Shown here in pieces: positions 1 to 8,250 of a stretch of 64,000 nucleotides of DNA (the stretch's first letter is position 1; each line of letters opens with the position of its first letter). The DNA lies in contig NZ_JARVKY010000004.1 in the NCBI RefSeq assembly GCF_029813785.1, positions 248,001 to 312,000 on the forward strand, read 5' to 3'. Both the position numbers and the translations under genes were made by a program. The notes under the pieces were generated by a model. That model had not been told where the DNA came from and searched no databases. It saw only the letters and a program-made list of their open reading frames with translations. The stretch is from Streptomyces sp. DH41. Its GTDB lineage: Bacteria > Actinomycetota > Actinomycetes > Streptomycetales > Streptomycetaceae.

Positions 1-783
1 GAGCGGCGGACCGGCAGCACGGGCCTCGTGGAACTCGCCGCCGAACGCGAGGCCGAGCGGATCACCTTCGCCGACACCCGGACCCAGCCGCGCGCCGTGA
101 TGACGTCGTACGAGTGGTCGGGCTCGGAGACCGGGGGGCGCCGCTACTCGCCGTTCGTCATCAACGTCGAGCACAAGAAGCCCTGGCACACCCTCACCGG
201 CCGCCAGCACTTCTTCGTCGAGCACGACTGGATCGCCGAACTGGGCGAACAGCTTCCCGTCTACCGGCCGCCGCTGAACGCGATCCGGCACTACGGCGAC
301 GAGCACCTCCACGAGCCGGGCCGCGCCGAGGTCACGGTGCGCTATCTGACCCCGCACTCCAAGTGGTCCATCCACTCCGAGTACCAGGACAACGCGTACA
401 TGCTCGCCCTGTCCCGCGGCGGGCCGGTGATCTGGATGTCCACCGCGGACGCCGAGAGGATCGGCGTCACGGACAACGAGTGGATCGAGGCGTACAACCG
501 CAACGGCGTCGTGGCCGCCCGGGCCGTGGTCACCCACCGGATGCCCGAGGGCACGGTGTACATGTACCACGCCAAGGACCGCACGGTGAACGTGCCGAAG
601 ACCGAGGTCAGCGGCCGGCGCGGGGGCGTCCACAACTCGCTGACCCGCCTGCTGGTCAAGCCCACGCACCTGGCGGGCGGCTTCGCCCAGCTCACCTACG
701 CCTTCAACTACTACGGGCCGACCGGCAACCAGCGCGACGAGGTCACCGTCGTCCGCCGCCGCGACCAGCGAGTGGAGTACTGA
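1..783 (+). CDS. narG: Respiratory nitrate reductase alpha subunit, C-terminal fragment
   Basis: This is the last 260 residues of the catalytic subunit of membrane-bound nitrate reductase; the gene begins before the window and the reading frame is open from base 1. NarG carries the molybdopterin-guanine-dinucleotide cofactor and reduces nitrate to nitrite with electrons passed from NarI through NarH. The fragment is the molybdopterin-dinucleotide-binding C-terminal domain, with stretches such as PLNAIRHYGDEHLHEPGR, WMSTADAERIGV and the family-typical end with a TYAFNYYGPTGNQRDE segment. The stop is one base before the narH start codon, and a GGAG near 774 inside the narG end probably serves as the narH ribosome site. 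Assignment is secure from sequence similarity and from the narHJI genes that follow. Confidence 0.96.
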   Translation, partial: ERRTGSTGLVELAAEREAERITFADTRTQPRAVMTSYEWSGSETGGRRYSPFVINVEHKKPWHTLTGRQHFFVEHDWIAELGEQLPVYRPPLNAIRHYGDEHLHEPGRAEVTVRYLTPHSKWSIHSEYQDNAYMLALSRGGPVIWMSTADAERIGVTDNEWIEAYNRNGVVAARAVVTHRMPEGTVYMYHAKDRTVNVPKTEVSGRRGGVHNSLTRLLVKPTHLAGGFAQLTYAFNYYGPTGNQRDEVTVVRRRDQRVEY

Positions 784-784
784 C

Positions 785-2332
785 ATGCCCCGTGGCGAAG
801 CCGGCGTCGGACGCGTCATGGCACAGACCGCCATGGTGATGAACCTCGACAAGTGCATCGGGTGTCACACCTGTTCGGTGACCTGCAAGCAGACCTGGAC
901 CAACCGGACCGGCGTCGAGTACGCCTGGTTCAACAACGTGGAGACCAAGCCGGGCATCGGCTATCCGCGCCGCTACGAGGACCAGGAGAAGTGGAAGGGC
1001 GGCTGGGCACTGGACCGCGGGGGGCGGCTGGTGCTGCGCTCCGGCGGCCGGGTCAGGCGGCTGCTGTCGCTGTTCTCCAACCCGGACCTGCCGGCCATCG
1101 AGGACTACTACGAGCCGGTGACCTACGACTACGACAATCTGGTGAGCGCGCCCACCGGTCCTGACCTGCCGGTCGCCCGCCCCCGCTCGGTCCTGACCGG
1201 CAGGCCCACCTCCATCACGTGGGGTGCCAACTGGGAGGACGGCCTCGGCGGCGCGCCCGAGCACGCGGGCGGCGACCCCAACCTGAGCGGTGAGTGGGCC
1301 CGGAGGGTCCGGTTCGAGTTCGAGCAGACCTTCCTCTTCCATCTCCCCCGGCTCTGCGAGCACTGCCTCAACCCGGCCTGTGTGTCGGCCTGTCCGTCCG
1401 GCGCCATGTACAAGCGGGTCGAGGACGGCATCGTCCTGGTCGACCAGGACCGCTGCCGCGGCTGGCGGATGTGCGTGACGGCGTGCCCGTACAAGAAGGT
1501 GTACGTCAACCACGCCACCGGCAAGGCCGAGAAGTGCACGTTCTGCTTCCCGCGCGTCGAGGCGGGGCAGCCCACGGTCTGCTCGGAGACGTGCGTCGGC
1601 CGGCTGCGCTACCTGGGACTGCTGCTGTACGACGCCGACCGGGTGGGTCAGGCCGCGGCGTCCCCGGACGAGCGGGACCTGCTGGACGCCCAGCGCGGTG
1701 TCTTCCTCGACCCGCGCGATCCGGAAGTGATCGCGGCGGCCCGGGAATCCGGTATCCCCGAGGACTGGCTGGAGGCGGCCCGCCGCTCGCCGGTGTACGA
1801 CCTGGTCGCGCGGTACAAGGTGGCGCTGCCGCTGCATCCGGAGTACCGCACCCTCCCGATGGTCTGGTACGTCCCGCCGCTCTCCCCCGTCCTGGACGCC
1901 GTCACCGTCGCCGGCGGCGACCAGGAGGACCCGGACCACGTGTTCGCGGCCGTCACCCGGCTGCGCATCCCTCTCGAATACCTGGCGAGTCTGTTCACCG
2001 CCGGGGACACGGACGTGGTGGGCGGGGTGCTGATGAAGCTCACCGCGCTGCGCTCGTACATGCGCGCCGTGACGCTCGGCGACGAGGGCGACGAGGCGGC
2101 CCTTCGGGCGGTGGGACTGACCTCCCTGGAGGCCGAGGACCTGCACCGGCTGCTCGCCGTGGCGAAGTACGCCGACCGCTACGTCGTGCCGGCCGCCCAC
2201 AAGGAGGACGCTGCCGCGCTGAGTGCCCTGGAGAGCCGCTGCCCCGTGGAGTCCGCCGGTGCGCCGCCCGACGGCAAGGTCGCCCTCGGCATGCCCGCCC
2301 CGCGCCGTACGTCGTCGGAGGGACGCGCATGA
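785..2332 (+). CDS. narH: Respiratory nitrate reductase beta subunit
   Basis: Iron-sulfur electron-transfer subunit of the cytoplasmic-facing nitrate reductase complex; it passes electrons from the haems of NarI to NarG. The 515-residue product has the family's normal length. Ferredoxin-type cysteine clusters are visible: C24-x2-C27-x2-C30-x3-C34 near the N terminus, then CEHCLNPACVSACP, then CRGWRMCVTACP, where the tryptophan in place of a cysteine is the NarH signature for a [3Fe-4S] centre, and CTFCFPR with a later CSETC. I chose the ATG at 785 because a GGAG lies 7 bases upstream; an internal ATG at 818 would give the more canonical MAQTAMVMN start. The stop overlaps the narJ start (ATGA), so the genes are probably translationally coupled. 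Confidence 0.97.
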   Translation: MPRGEAGVGRVMAQTAMVMNLDKCIGCHTCSVTCKQTWTNRTGVEYAWFNNVETKPGIGYPRRYEDQEKWKGGWALDRGGRLVLRSGGRVRRLLSLFSNPDLPAIEDYYEPVTYDYDNLVSAPTGPDLPVARPRSVLTGRPTSITWGANWEDGLGGAPEHAGGDPNLSGEWARRVRFEFEQTFLFHLPRLCEHCLNPACVSACPSGAMYKRVEDGIVLVDQDRCRGWRMCVTACPYKKVYVNHATGKAEKCTFCFPRVEAGQPTVCSETCVGRLRYLGLLLYDADRVGQAAASPDERDLLDAQRGVFLDPRDPEVIAAARESGIPEDWLEAARRSPVYDLVARYKVALPLHPEYRTLPMVWYVPPLSPVLDAVTVAGGDQEDPDHVFAAVTRLRIPLEYLASLFTAGDTDVVGGVLMKLTALRSYMRAVTLGDEGDEAALRAVGLTSLEAEDLHRLLAVAKYADRYVVPAAHKEDAAALSALESRCPVESAGAPPDGKVALGMPAPRRTSSEGRA

Positions 2333-3150
2333 GCCCGCTGCCCGCCACCGTCCCCGCCATCGTCCGCAGCCGCGTCCGCGCGGCCGTCCGGCGCCGCGCG
2401 CCGATGTCCGCCGCGGAGGCGGAGCAGCGTGCGCTCATCCTTCGCCTGCTGTCGCTGCTGTCGCAGTACCCGGACGGCGAGTTGGCGGCGGAGCGGGCAG
2501 GGCTGGCGTCCGTCGTCGCCGCCCTGCCGGCGTCGCGGGCCGCTGCTGAACTGGGCGCCTTCGTGAGCTGGTTCGGCGCGCAGGAGCCCGACGCGTTGGC
2601 CCGCCACTACGTCGAGATGTTCGACCTGCGCCGCAGGAGCAGCCTCTACCTCACCTATTACCTGCACGGCGACACCCGGCGCCGTGGCATGGCCCTGCTC
2701 ACCCTGGCCCGGCGCTACCGGGCGGCCGGCTGGGACGCCGACGGCGGGGAGCTGCCCGACCATCTGCCCGTCGTCCTGGAGTTCGCCGCGCTCGCCGGGC
2801 CCGGCGCGGGCGAGGCGCCGCTGCGCCGGCACCGGCGTGGGCTGGAACTGATCCACCGGGCGCTCACCGAGGCGGAATCACCGTACCGGCACCTGCTGTC
2901 GGCGCTGTTGAGCCTGCTGCCGCCGGCGAGCGAGGCGGACCGGGCGGCCGTGGCGAAGCTGGCCGCCGAGGGGCCGCCGGACGAGAAGGTGGGGCTCGAC
3001 CCCTACGGCACTCACCCGGGCCACGGGGCTTACGGAGGCTACGGGGAGGGGGAGTTCGCCCCGCCCGCCGCCTTCGTGCCGCCGATACCCGCCGCACCGA
3101 CCCGGGTTCCGCCCACCGCGACCAGCCCTCGTAAGGAAAGCCGTCCATGA
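2329..3150 (+). CDS. narJ: Nitrate reductase assembly chaperone
   Basis: System-specific chaperone of the TorD/DmsD/NarJ family. It binds apo-NarG and helps insert the molybdenum cofactor before the complex docks on NarI; it is not part of the final enzyme. The 273-residue product has the helical NarJ core at about residues 30-200, with LSQYPDGEL, the ARHYVEMFDLRRRSSLYLTY segment and DHLPVVLEFAAL. The last 50 or so residues are a low-complexity Gly/Tyr/Pro tail beyond the chaperone fold, which makes the protein longer than most NarJ proteins. The start is the ATG overlapping the narH stop, and the stop overlaps the narI ATG, so narHJI is one tightly packed operon. Confidence 0.95.
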   Translation: MSPLPATVPAIVRSRVRAAVRRRAPMSAAEAEQRALILRLLSLLSQYPDGELAAERAGLASVVAALPASRAAAELGAFVSWFGAQEPDALARHYVEMFDLRRRSSLYLTYYLHGDTRRRGMALLTLARRYRAAGWDADGGELPDHLPVVLEFAALAGPGAGEAPLRRHRRGLELIHRALTEAESPYRHLLSALLSLLPPASEADRAAVAKLAAEGPPDEKVGLDPYGTHPGHGAYGGYGEGEFAPPAAFVPPIPAAPTRVPPTATSPRKESRP

Positions 3151-3926
3151 ACGCCGCAACCTCCTTGGCCGCCGCCTCGTTTGCGGGCGGCGCCGATCTC
3201 CTGCTCTGGGTCGCCGTCCCCTATGTCTGTCTCGCCGTGTTCGTGGTCGGGCACGTATGGCGCTACCGGCAGGACCAGTTCGGCTGGACGTCGCGCACCA
3301 GCCAGCTGCTGGAACATCGCCGGCTGCGCTGGGGCAGCCCGCTGTTCCACCTGGGCGCGTTCATGGTGATCGCGGGGCACGTGATGGGGCTGGCCGTGCC
3401 CGCCTCCTGGACCCGGGCCGTGGGCATCGACGAGCACGTCTACCACGTGACGGCCGTGTGGGCCGGTTCGGTGGCGGGGGTGGCCATGGTCACGGGGCTC
3501 GGCATGCTGTGCGCCCGGCGGCTGCTGACCCGGCGGATCCGGCTGGGTACCGACCGCAGTGACAAGGTGCTCTTCCCGCTGCTGTCCCTGACGGTGCTGC
3601 TGGGCATCACCGCCACCGCCGCGCACAACGTCTTCGGCGACGGTTACGACTACCGCGGCACCGTCTCGGTCTGGTTCCGCTGCCTGTTCGCGCTGCGCCC
3701 GCGCCCGGAGGCGATCGCCGACGCCCCGCTGTTGTTCCAGTCGCACGCGCTGACCGCCTGCCTGCTCTTCGCCGCCTGGCCGTTCACCCGGCTGGTGCAT
3801 GTCTGGAGCGCGCCGATCGGTTACCTGGTCCGGCCCTACCTGGTCTACCGGCGGCGGAGCGTCCCGCCCCCGGGCGAGCCGTCCCGTCAGTCACGCCCCG
3901 CACGGCACGGTGGACGACCTCGGTGA
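3147..3926 (+). CDS. narI: Respiratory nitrate reductase gamma subunit (cytochrome b)
   Basis: Membrane subunit that oxidises menaquinol and carries two b haems, anchoring NarGH to the inner face of the membrane. The 259-residue product has five hydrophobic segments. Candidate haem-ligand histidines sit where the family has them: two in the SPLFHLGAFMVIAGH segment of the second helix, and two in the last helix, in FQSHALTACLL and TRLVHVWS. The ATG overlaps the narJ stop. The C-terminal 25 residues are basic and proline-rich. No narK transporter follows; the next gene is convergent. A transporter could lie upstream of the window. Confidence 0.96.
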   Translation: MNAATSLAAASFAGGADLLLWVAVPYVCLAVFVVGHVWRYRQDQFGWTSRTSQLLEHRRLRWGSPLFHLGAFMVIAGHVMGLAVPASWTRAVGIDEHVYHVTAVWAGSVAGVAMVTGLGMLCARRLLTRRIRLGTDRSDKVLFPLLSLTVLLGITATAAHNVFGDGYDYRGTVSVWFRCLFALRPRPEAIADAPLLFQSHALTACLLFAAWPFTRLVHVWSAPIGYLVRPYLVYRRRSVPPPGEPSRQSRPARHGGRPR

Positions 3927-3974
3927 TCACGTCTGCCCCTTGCTCGACCGCGCGGAAAGGGCGATGGACGTCCG

Positions 3975-4823
3975 CTATCCGCGCGGGCGGGGCTCCGTCC
4001 GGTGCCGGGTGGCGTGGAGTGAGCCGAGGAGGCTGAGGGCCTGGGCGCTCGGGCTGCCCGGTGCGGCGTGGTAGATGACGAGTTGCTGGCCGGGCGCGTC
4101 GCGTACGTCGAAGGCCTGGTAGGTGAGGCTGAGCGGGCCGACGTCCGGGTGGATGAGGTCCTTGGCGTCCAGGGTCTTGCCGCGCACGGTGTGGGCCTCC
4201 CACAGGCGGGTGAAGTCCGCGCTGTGCTCGGTGAGCGTGCGGACCAGGTCGCGCAGTCGCGGGCCGTCCGGGTCGAAGCCGGCCGCCTGGCGCAGGTTGG
4301 CGACGGTGGCCTGGGCGGCCCGGTCCCAGTCGGCGTAGAAGTGCCGGCCCGCCGGGTCGAGGAAGGCCATGCGGGCCAGGTTGTCCGCCGGGGCGAACGG
4401 GGCGAAGAGGGCGTCGGCCAGGGCGTTGGCGGCGAGGAGGTCCAGGGTGCGGTTCAGGACGAACGCCGGGGTGTCGGAGTATCCGTCCATCAGCCGGCGC
4501 AGCGCCGGGCCGACCCGCTCGGCCGTGTGGACGTGGGGCTGCTCGCCCGGTGCGCTCCCGGCCAGCCGGTACAGGTGCGCGCGGGCGTCGGTGTCCAGGC
4601 GCAGGGCGCGGGCGAGGGCGTCGAGCACCTGGGGTGAGGGGTGGCGTTCGCGTCCCTGTTCCAGGCGGGTGTAGTAGTCGGCGTTCACTCCGGCCAGGAC
4701 CGCGACCTCCTCGCGGCGCAGTCCGGCGACTCTGCGGGTCCCGTGGCTCGCCATGCCCACGTCTTCCGGTCGCAGGCCGGCCCGGCGTGCGCGCAGGAAG
4801 TCGCCCAAGTGGTTGTCGTCCAT
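3975..4823 (-). CDS. XRE-family regulator with MmyB-like ligand-binding domain
   Basis: A 282-residue transcriptional regulator. The N terminus (about 8-65) is a lambda-repressor-type helix-turn-helix, including LRREEVAVLAGVNADYYTRL and EQGRERHPSPQVLDALARAL. The rest (about 100-270) matches the MmyB-like/MLTR ligand-binding domain, with VLNRTLDLLAANALADALF and the C-terminal LTYQAFDVRDAPGQQLVIY. Members of this family in Streptomyces commonly sit divergent to a short-chain dehydrogenase and are thought to sense a small, often lipid-like ligand. That is the arrangement here: the SDR gene starts 135 bases away on the other strand, with a long dyad between them. The ATG at 4823 gives the usual family N terminus. 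The ligand is unknown. Confidence 0.9.
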   Translation of the reverse strand: MDDNHLGDFLRARRAGLRPEDVGMASHGTRRVAGLRREEVAVLAGVNADYYTRLEQGRERHPSPQVLDALARALRLDTDARAHLYRLAGSAPGEQPHVHTAERVGPALRRLMDGYSDTPAFVLNRTLDLLAANALADALFAPFAPADNLARMAFLDPAGRHFYADWDRAAQATVANLRQAAGFDPDGPRLRDLVRTLTEHSADFTRLWEAHTVRGKTLDAKDLIHPDVGPLSLTYQAFDVRDAPGQQLVIYHAAPGSPSAQALSLLGSLHATRHRTEPRPRG

Positions 4824-4849
4824 GCGGTCCAGGCTAGGAGGCGGCCGGC

Positions 4850-4884
4850 CGTGCTTCCAGGGTGTGCCGCACCCAGGCAGCACG
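4850..4884. promoter_or_regulatory. Imperfect 15-bp dyad between the XRE regulator and SDR genes
   Basis: CGTGCTTCCAGGGTG and CACCCAGGCAGCACG are inverted repeats matching at 13 of 15 positions around a 5-base spacer. The dyad lies 27 bases from the regulator's start codon and 75 bases before the SDR start, so it is the natural operator candidate for the adjacent MmyB-like regulator. Function is inferred. Confidence 0.6.
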
Positions 4885-4958
4885 CGGCCTGGTTGACCGC
4901 CGCCGACCTGCCCAGACTCGGTGGGGCAACGACAACCGCAGCGAGAGGACAACGCGTC

Positions 4959-5693
4959 ATGACGCACACCGCCAAGGTCGTTCTGGTCACCGGGGCGAGC
5001 AGCGGGATCGGTGAGGCGACGGCCCGCCGCCTCGCCGCCGACGGCCACCGGGTGTTCCTGGGCGCACGCCGCACCGGCCGTCTCGAGGAACTGGCCGAGC
5101 GGATCGACGCCGAGGGCGGAGCCGCCGTCTGCCGCCGCCTGGACGTCACCGACGCCGCCGACGTGCGGGCGTTCGTGTCGGCCGCGAGGGAACACTGGGG
5201 ACGGGTGGACGTGATGGTCAACAACGCCGGGGTGATGCCGCTCTCGCCGCTCGCGGCACTGAAGGTCGACGAGTGGGACCGGATGATCGACGTGAACGTC
5301 CGCGGTGTGCTCCACGGCATCGCCGCCGCCCTGCCGGTCATGCGGGAGCAGGGCGGTGGACACTTCGTGAACATCGCGTCGGTCGGCGCGTACGAGGTGG
5401 TGCCCACCTCCGCGGTGTACTCCGCGACCAAGTTCGCCGTGCGCGCCCTCTCGGAGGGGCTGCGGCAGGAGTCGGCCGGGGACATCCGGGTCAGCGTCGT
5501 CTCCCCGGGAGTCACCGAGTCCGAGCTGGCCGACTCCATCTCCGACCCGCGTGCGCGGGAGGACATGAAGGCCTACCGCTCGGTGGCCGTTCCCGCGTCC
5601 GCGATCGCGGACGCCGTCGCCTTCGCCGTCTCCCGGCCTGCCGGGGTGGACGTGAACGAGATCGTGGTCCGGCCCGCCGCCAGTGCCCAGTAG
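4959..5693 (+). CDS. Short-chain dehydrogenase/reductase
   Basis: Classical SDR oxidoreductase of 244 residues, NAD(P)-dependent and cytoplasmic. The glycine-rich cofactor site TGASSGIGEATARRL is at residues 11-25, the NNAGVMPLSPL motif follows, and the catalytic serine and Tyr-x3-Lys lie in NIASVGAYEV and VYSATKFAVRAL. The HVFLGARRTGRLEEL-type segment, with arginines after the second strand, suggests NADP(H). The substrate cannot be read from sequence. The start is the ATG at 4959, with GAGAGG 10 bases upstream; an upstream in-frame extension crosses the operator and is rejected. It is probably controlled by the divergent XRE/MmyB-type regulator. Confidence 0.92.
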   Translation: MTHTAKVVLVTGASSGIGEATARRLAADGHRVFLGARRTGRLEELAERIDAEGGAAVCRRLDVTDAADVRAFVSAAREHWGRVDVMVNNAGVMPLSPLAALKVDEWDRMIDVNVRGVLHGIAAALPVMREQGGGHFVNIASVGAYEVVPTSAVYSATKFAVRALSEGLRQESAGDIRVSVVSPGVTESELADSISDPRAREDMKAYRSVAVPASAIADAVAFAVSRPAGVDVNEIVVRPAASAQ

Positions 5694-5755
5694 CCGAAGG
5701 CCTCCGGGGAACCGAACGCCGGGGCCGGGCACCCGGGCCGCGTGCGTGCGCCGCT

Positions 5756-6202
5756 CTAACCGGCGTCCAACGGCCGTTCGAAGAACGTCTCCAGCACCAC
5801 CGTCGCCCGGGTACCGCTGACCCCGTCGATCGCGTGGAGGCGGCGCAGCACGTCCTGGAGGCGCTCGGTGGTGGCCGTGCGCACCTTCACCAGGACGGCC
5901 GCGCTGCCCGCGATCACGTGCGCCTCCTGGACCTCCGGCACGGCGGCGAAGTCCTCGGCCCGGTCGCCCATCCACGCGGTGGAGTCGACCAGTACGAAGG
6001 CGAGGACCCCGCGGTCGAGCGCCTCGGGGTCCACGTCGACCGTGGTGGCCCGGATGACCCCCTGGTCGCGCAGCTTGCGTACGCGCTCGTGGGCGGCGCC
6101 CGCCGACAGGCCGACCGCCTTTCCCAGCGCGGCGTACGACCGGGTGGCGTCCCTCTGGAGCAACGCGATCAGCCGGCGGTCTATCTCATCAACTGACTTC
6201 AC
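5756..6202 (-). CDS. Lrp/AsnC-family transcriptional regulator
   Basis: A 148-residue single-domain-pair regulator of the leucine-responsive family. Residues 4-55 are the winged helix-turn-helix (IDRRLIALLQRDATRSYAAL, then VGLSAGAAHERVRKLRDQGV). Residues 65-145 are the RAM amino-acid-sensing/oligomerisation domain, including VLVKVRTATTERL and GVSGTRATVVLETFFERPLD. The start is a GTG whose codon overlaps one arm of a 7-bp inverted repeat, which suggests autoregulation. It is divergent from an SMP-30 family gene starting 77 bases away, its likely target. The 3' end converges with the SDR gene. Confidence 0.93.
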   Translation of the reverse strand: MKSVDEIDRRLIALLQRDATRSYAALGKAVGLSAGAAHERVRKLRDQGVIRATTVDVDPEALDRGVLAFVLVDSTAWMGDRAEDFAAVPEVQEAHVIAGSAAVLVKVRTATTERLQDVLRRLHAIDGVSGTRATVVLETFFERPLDAG

Positions 6203-6226
6203 CCGAAGACCATATCTGATTCGGGT
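6201..6226. promoter_or_regulatory. Inverted repeat overlapping the lrp-type gene start
   Basis: ACCCGAA (6201-6207) and TTCGGGT (6220-6226) form a perfect 7-bp dyad separated by 12 A/T-richer bases. One arm covers the GTG start of the Lrp/AsnC gene and the whole lies in the short divergent region before the SMP-30 gene. The size and position fit an Lrp-family operator; binding is inferred. Confidence 0.55.
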
Positions 6227-6278
6227 AAGCGCGTGTTACGTTGAATCACATCCTGTTCGCTTCCGCTGGGAGGACACG

Positions 6279-7190
6279 ATGTCCGCCGTCGACGGCCCGT
6301 ACGAGACCCTGGACGACCGCTTCCGCACCGGACGCTGTGCGAACGGTGACAGCAGGCTGGAGGTCCTGCACGACGGCTGCCGCTGGGCCGAGGGCCCGCT
6401 GTACCTCCCCGCCTGGCGCCAGCTGGTCTGGAGCGACATCCCCAACGACCGCATCCTGCGCTGGGACGAGGCCACCGGCACGGTCGGCGTCTTCCGGACC
6501 CCGGCCGGTCACAGCAACGGCAACACGCTCGACCGGCAGGGCCGCCTGATCACCTGTGAACAGGGCAACCGCCGTGTCACCCGCACCGAACCCGACGGGA
6601 CGGTGACCGTTCTCGCCGACCGCTACGACGGCAAGCGGCTCAACAGCCCGAACGACTCCGTCGTACGCTCCGACGGCACCGTCTGGTTCTCCGACCCGGA
6701 CTTCGGCATCACCAGCGACTACGAGGGGCATCGCGCCGAGTCCGAGATCGGCGCGTGCAACGTCTACCGGATCGACCCGGCCACGGGCGACGTACGGTTC
6801 GCCGCGGGCGGCTTCGACGGGCCCAACGGCGTCGTCCTCTCCCCCGACGAGACGCGGCTGTACGTCTCCGACTCCCGGGCCGCCCGGATCCACGCCTTCG
6901 ACATCCGCGAGGACGGCACGCTGTCCGACGGGGAGGTCTTCGCCGAGGCCCGGGGGGACGTGCGCTTCGACAACATCCGCTTCGACGACGAGGGCCGGCT
7001 GTGGGCCGCCGCGCTGGACGACGGTGTCCACTGCTACGACCCCGACGGCACCCTCATCGGCCGGCTGCGCGTGCCCGAGCCCGTCTCCAACATCACCTTC
7101 GGGGGCCCCAAGAACAACCGCCTGTTCATCACGGCGACCACCTCCCTGTACTCACTCGTGATGTCCGTGACGGGCGCGCCGCGACTGTAG
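6279..7190 (+). CDS. SMP-30/gluconolactonase/LRE family protein
   Basis: A 303-residue six-bladed beta-propeller of the SMP-30 family, metal-dependent hydrolases that usually open sugar lactones such as gluconolactone. Family motifs are present: the metal-ligand glutamate in WAEGPLYLPAW, the asparagines in LNSPNDSVVRSDGTVWFSDPDFG and PNGVVLSPDETRLYVSD, where the final aspartate is the usual catalytic ligand. There is no signal peptide, so it is predicted cytoplasmic. The start is the ATG at 6279 after a GGGAGG ribosome site. It is divergent from an Lrp/AsnC regulator, which probably controls it. The exact lactone is unknown. Confidence 0.9.
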   Translation: MSAVDGPYETLDDRFRTGRCANGDSRLEVLHDGCRWAEGPLYLPAWRQLVWSDIPNDRILRWDEATGTVGVFRTPAGHSNGNTLDRQGRLITCEQGNRRVTRTEPDGTVTVLADRYDGKRLNSPNDSVVRSDGTVWFSDPDFGITSDYEGHRAESEIGACNVYRIDPATGDVRFAAGGFDGPNGVVLSPDETRLYVSDSRAARIHAFDIREDGTLSDGEVFAEARGDVRFDNIRFDDEGRLWAAALDDGVHCYDPDGTLIGRLRVPEPVSNITFGGPKNNRLFITATTSLYSLVMSVTGAPRL

Positions 7191-7331
7191 GCGTCACCGC
7201 CGCGGGTGACCGAAAGTGAGCACGGACGACCGGGGCGGCCTTGAGAAAGTGAACCGGTGTACGGGAAAAGGCCGTTGCGACGTAGGTTGTGATGAAGCAC
7301 CCATGCCTCGGCTGAAAGACGGACCGTACCC

Positions 7332-8147
7332 ATGAGCGACCCTGTGACGACCCCCGGCACCGCAGCGCACCAGAAGATCGACACCTCGGTGCCGCACTCG
7401 GCCCGGATCTGGAACTACTGGCTGGGCGGGAAGGACAACTACCCGGTCGACGAGGAGGCCGGCGACGCGTACACCGCCGTCTTCCCCGGCATCGTCACCG
7501 TCGCCCGCAGCAGCCGCGCCTTCCTGCGCCGCAACATCACGTACCTGGTCGCCGAGGCGGGTGTCCGGCAGTTCCTCGACGTCGGGACGGGTCTGCCGAC
7601 CGCCGACAACACCCATGAGGTCGCCCAGCGCATCGCCCCCGAGGCCCGGATCGTCTACGTCGACAACGACCCGATGGTCCTCGCCCATGCCCGCGCGCTG
7701 CTCTACTCCGCCCCCGAGGGTGCGACCGCCTACATCGACTCCGACGTACTCGACCCCGACAGTGTCCTGACGGCCGCCGCCAGGACGCTGGACCTAGACC
7801 GGCCCGTCGCCCTCATCCTCAGCAACATCCTGGGGCACATAGCCGACTACGACCAGGCGCGTTCCGTCGTCACCCGGCTGATGGGCGCGCTGCCGTCCGG
7901 CAGCTACCTCTCCGTCAACGACGGCTCACGCGGCATCGATCCGGAGTTCGACCGGGCCCAGGACGCCTACAACGAGAGCGGTGCCGCTCCGTACATCCTG
8001 CGCACCGTCGACCAGATCACGGCGTTCTTCGACGGCCTGGAGCTCGTGGACCCCGGGGTCGTGCCGGTCACCCACTGGCGTCCGGAGGCCGGCTCCGCCC
8101 CCGCGGAGCCCATCGGGGAACACGGCGGCCTCGCCCGCAAGCCGTAG
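7332..8147 (+). CDS. DUF574-type SAM-dependent methyltransferase
   Basis: A 271-residue member of the actinobacterial DUF574/Methyltransf_19 family, which is greatly expanded in Streptomyces. The diagnostic N-terminal segment PHSARIWNYWLGGKDNYPVDE is followed by the SAM-binding FLDVGTGLPTADNTHEVAQ and VYVDNDPMVLAHARALL. Substrates are mostly unknown, so only a general methyltransferase role can be given. It begins at an ATG without a strong ribosome site and is followed by a strong hairpin, so it is probably a single-gene transcript. Confidence 0.92.
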   Translation: MSDPVTTPGTAAHQKIDTSVPHSARIWNYWLGGKDNYPVDEEAGDAYTAVFPGIVTVARSSRAFLRRNITYLVAEAGVRQFLDVGTGLPTADNTHEVAQRIAPEARIVYVDNDPMVLAHARALLYSAPEGATAYIDSDVLDPDSVLTAAARTLDLDRPVALILSNILGHIADYDQARSVVTRLMGALPSGSYLSVNDGSRGIDPEFDRAQDAYNESGAAPYILRTVDQITAFFDGLELVDPGVVPVTHWRPEAGSAPAEPIGEHGGLARKP

Positions 8148-8161
8148 CGCCCCGCCGCGGA

Positions 8162-8198
8162 CGGCGAGCGCCACGCCCGGAGTACGTGGCGCTCGCCG
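8162..8198 (+). terminator. Hairpin terminator after the DUF574 gene
   Basis: CGGCGAGCGCCACG and CGTGGCGCTCGCCG form a perfect 14-bp stem with a 9-base loop, 14 bases past the stop codon. There is no U tract, as is common in Streptomyces. It separates the methyltransferase from the next gene. Confidence 0.8.
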
Positions 8199-8250
8199 CC
8201 GGGCACTCGACCCACCCGACCCACTCGACCGACCGACAGGAGCAGCATCC

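Noticed and set aside
5700..5755. Terminator between the SDR and Lrp genes
   Set aside because: Only short, bulged G/C repeats are present; no stem as strong as the others in this window.
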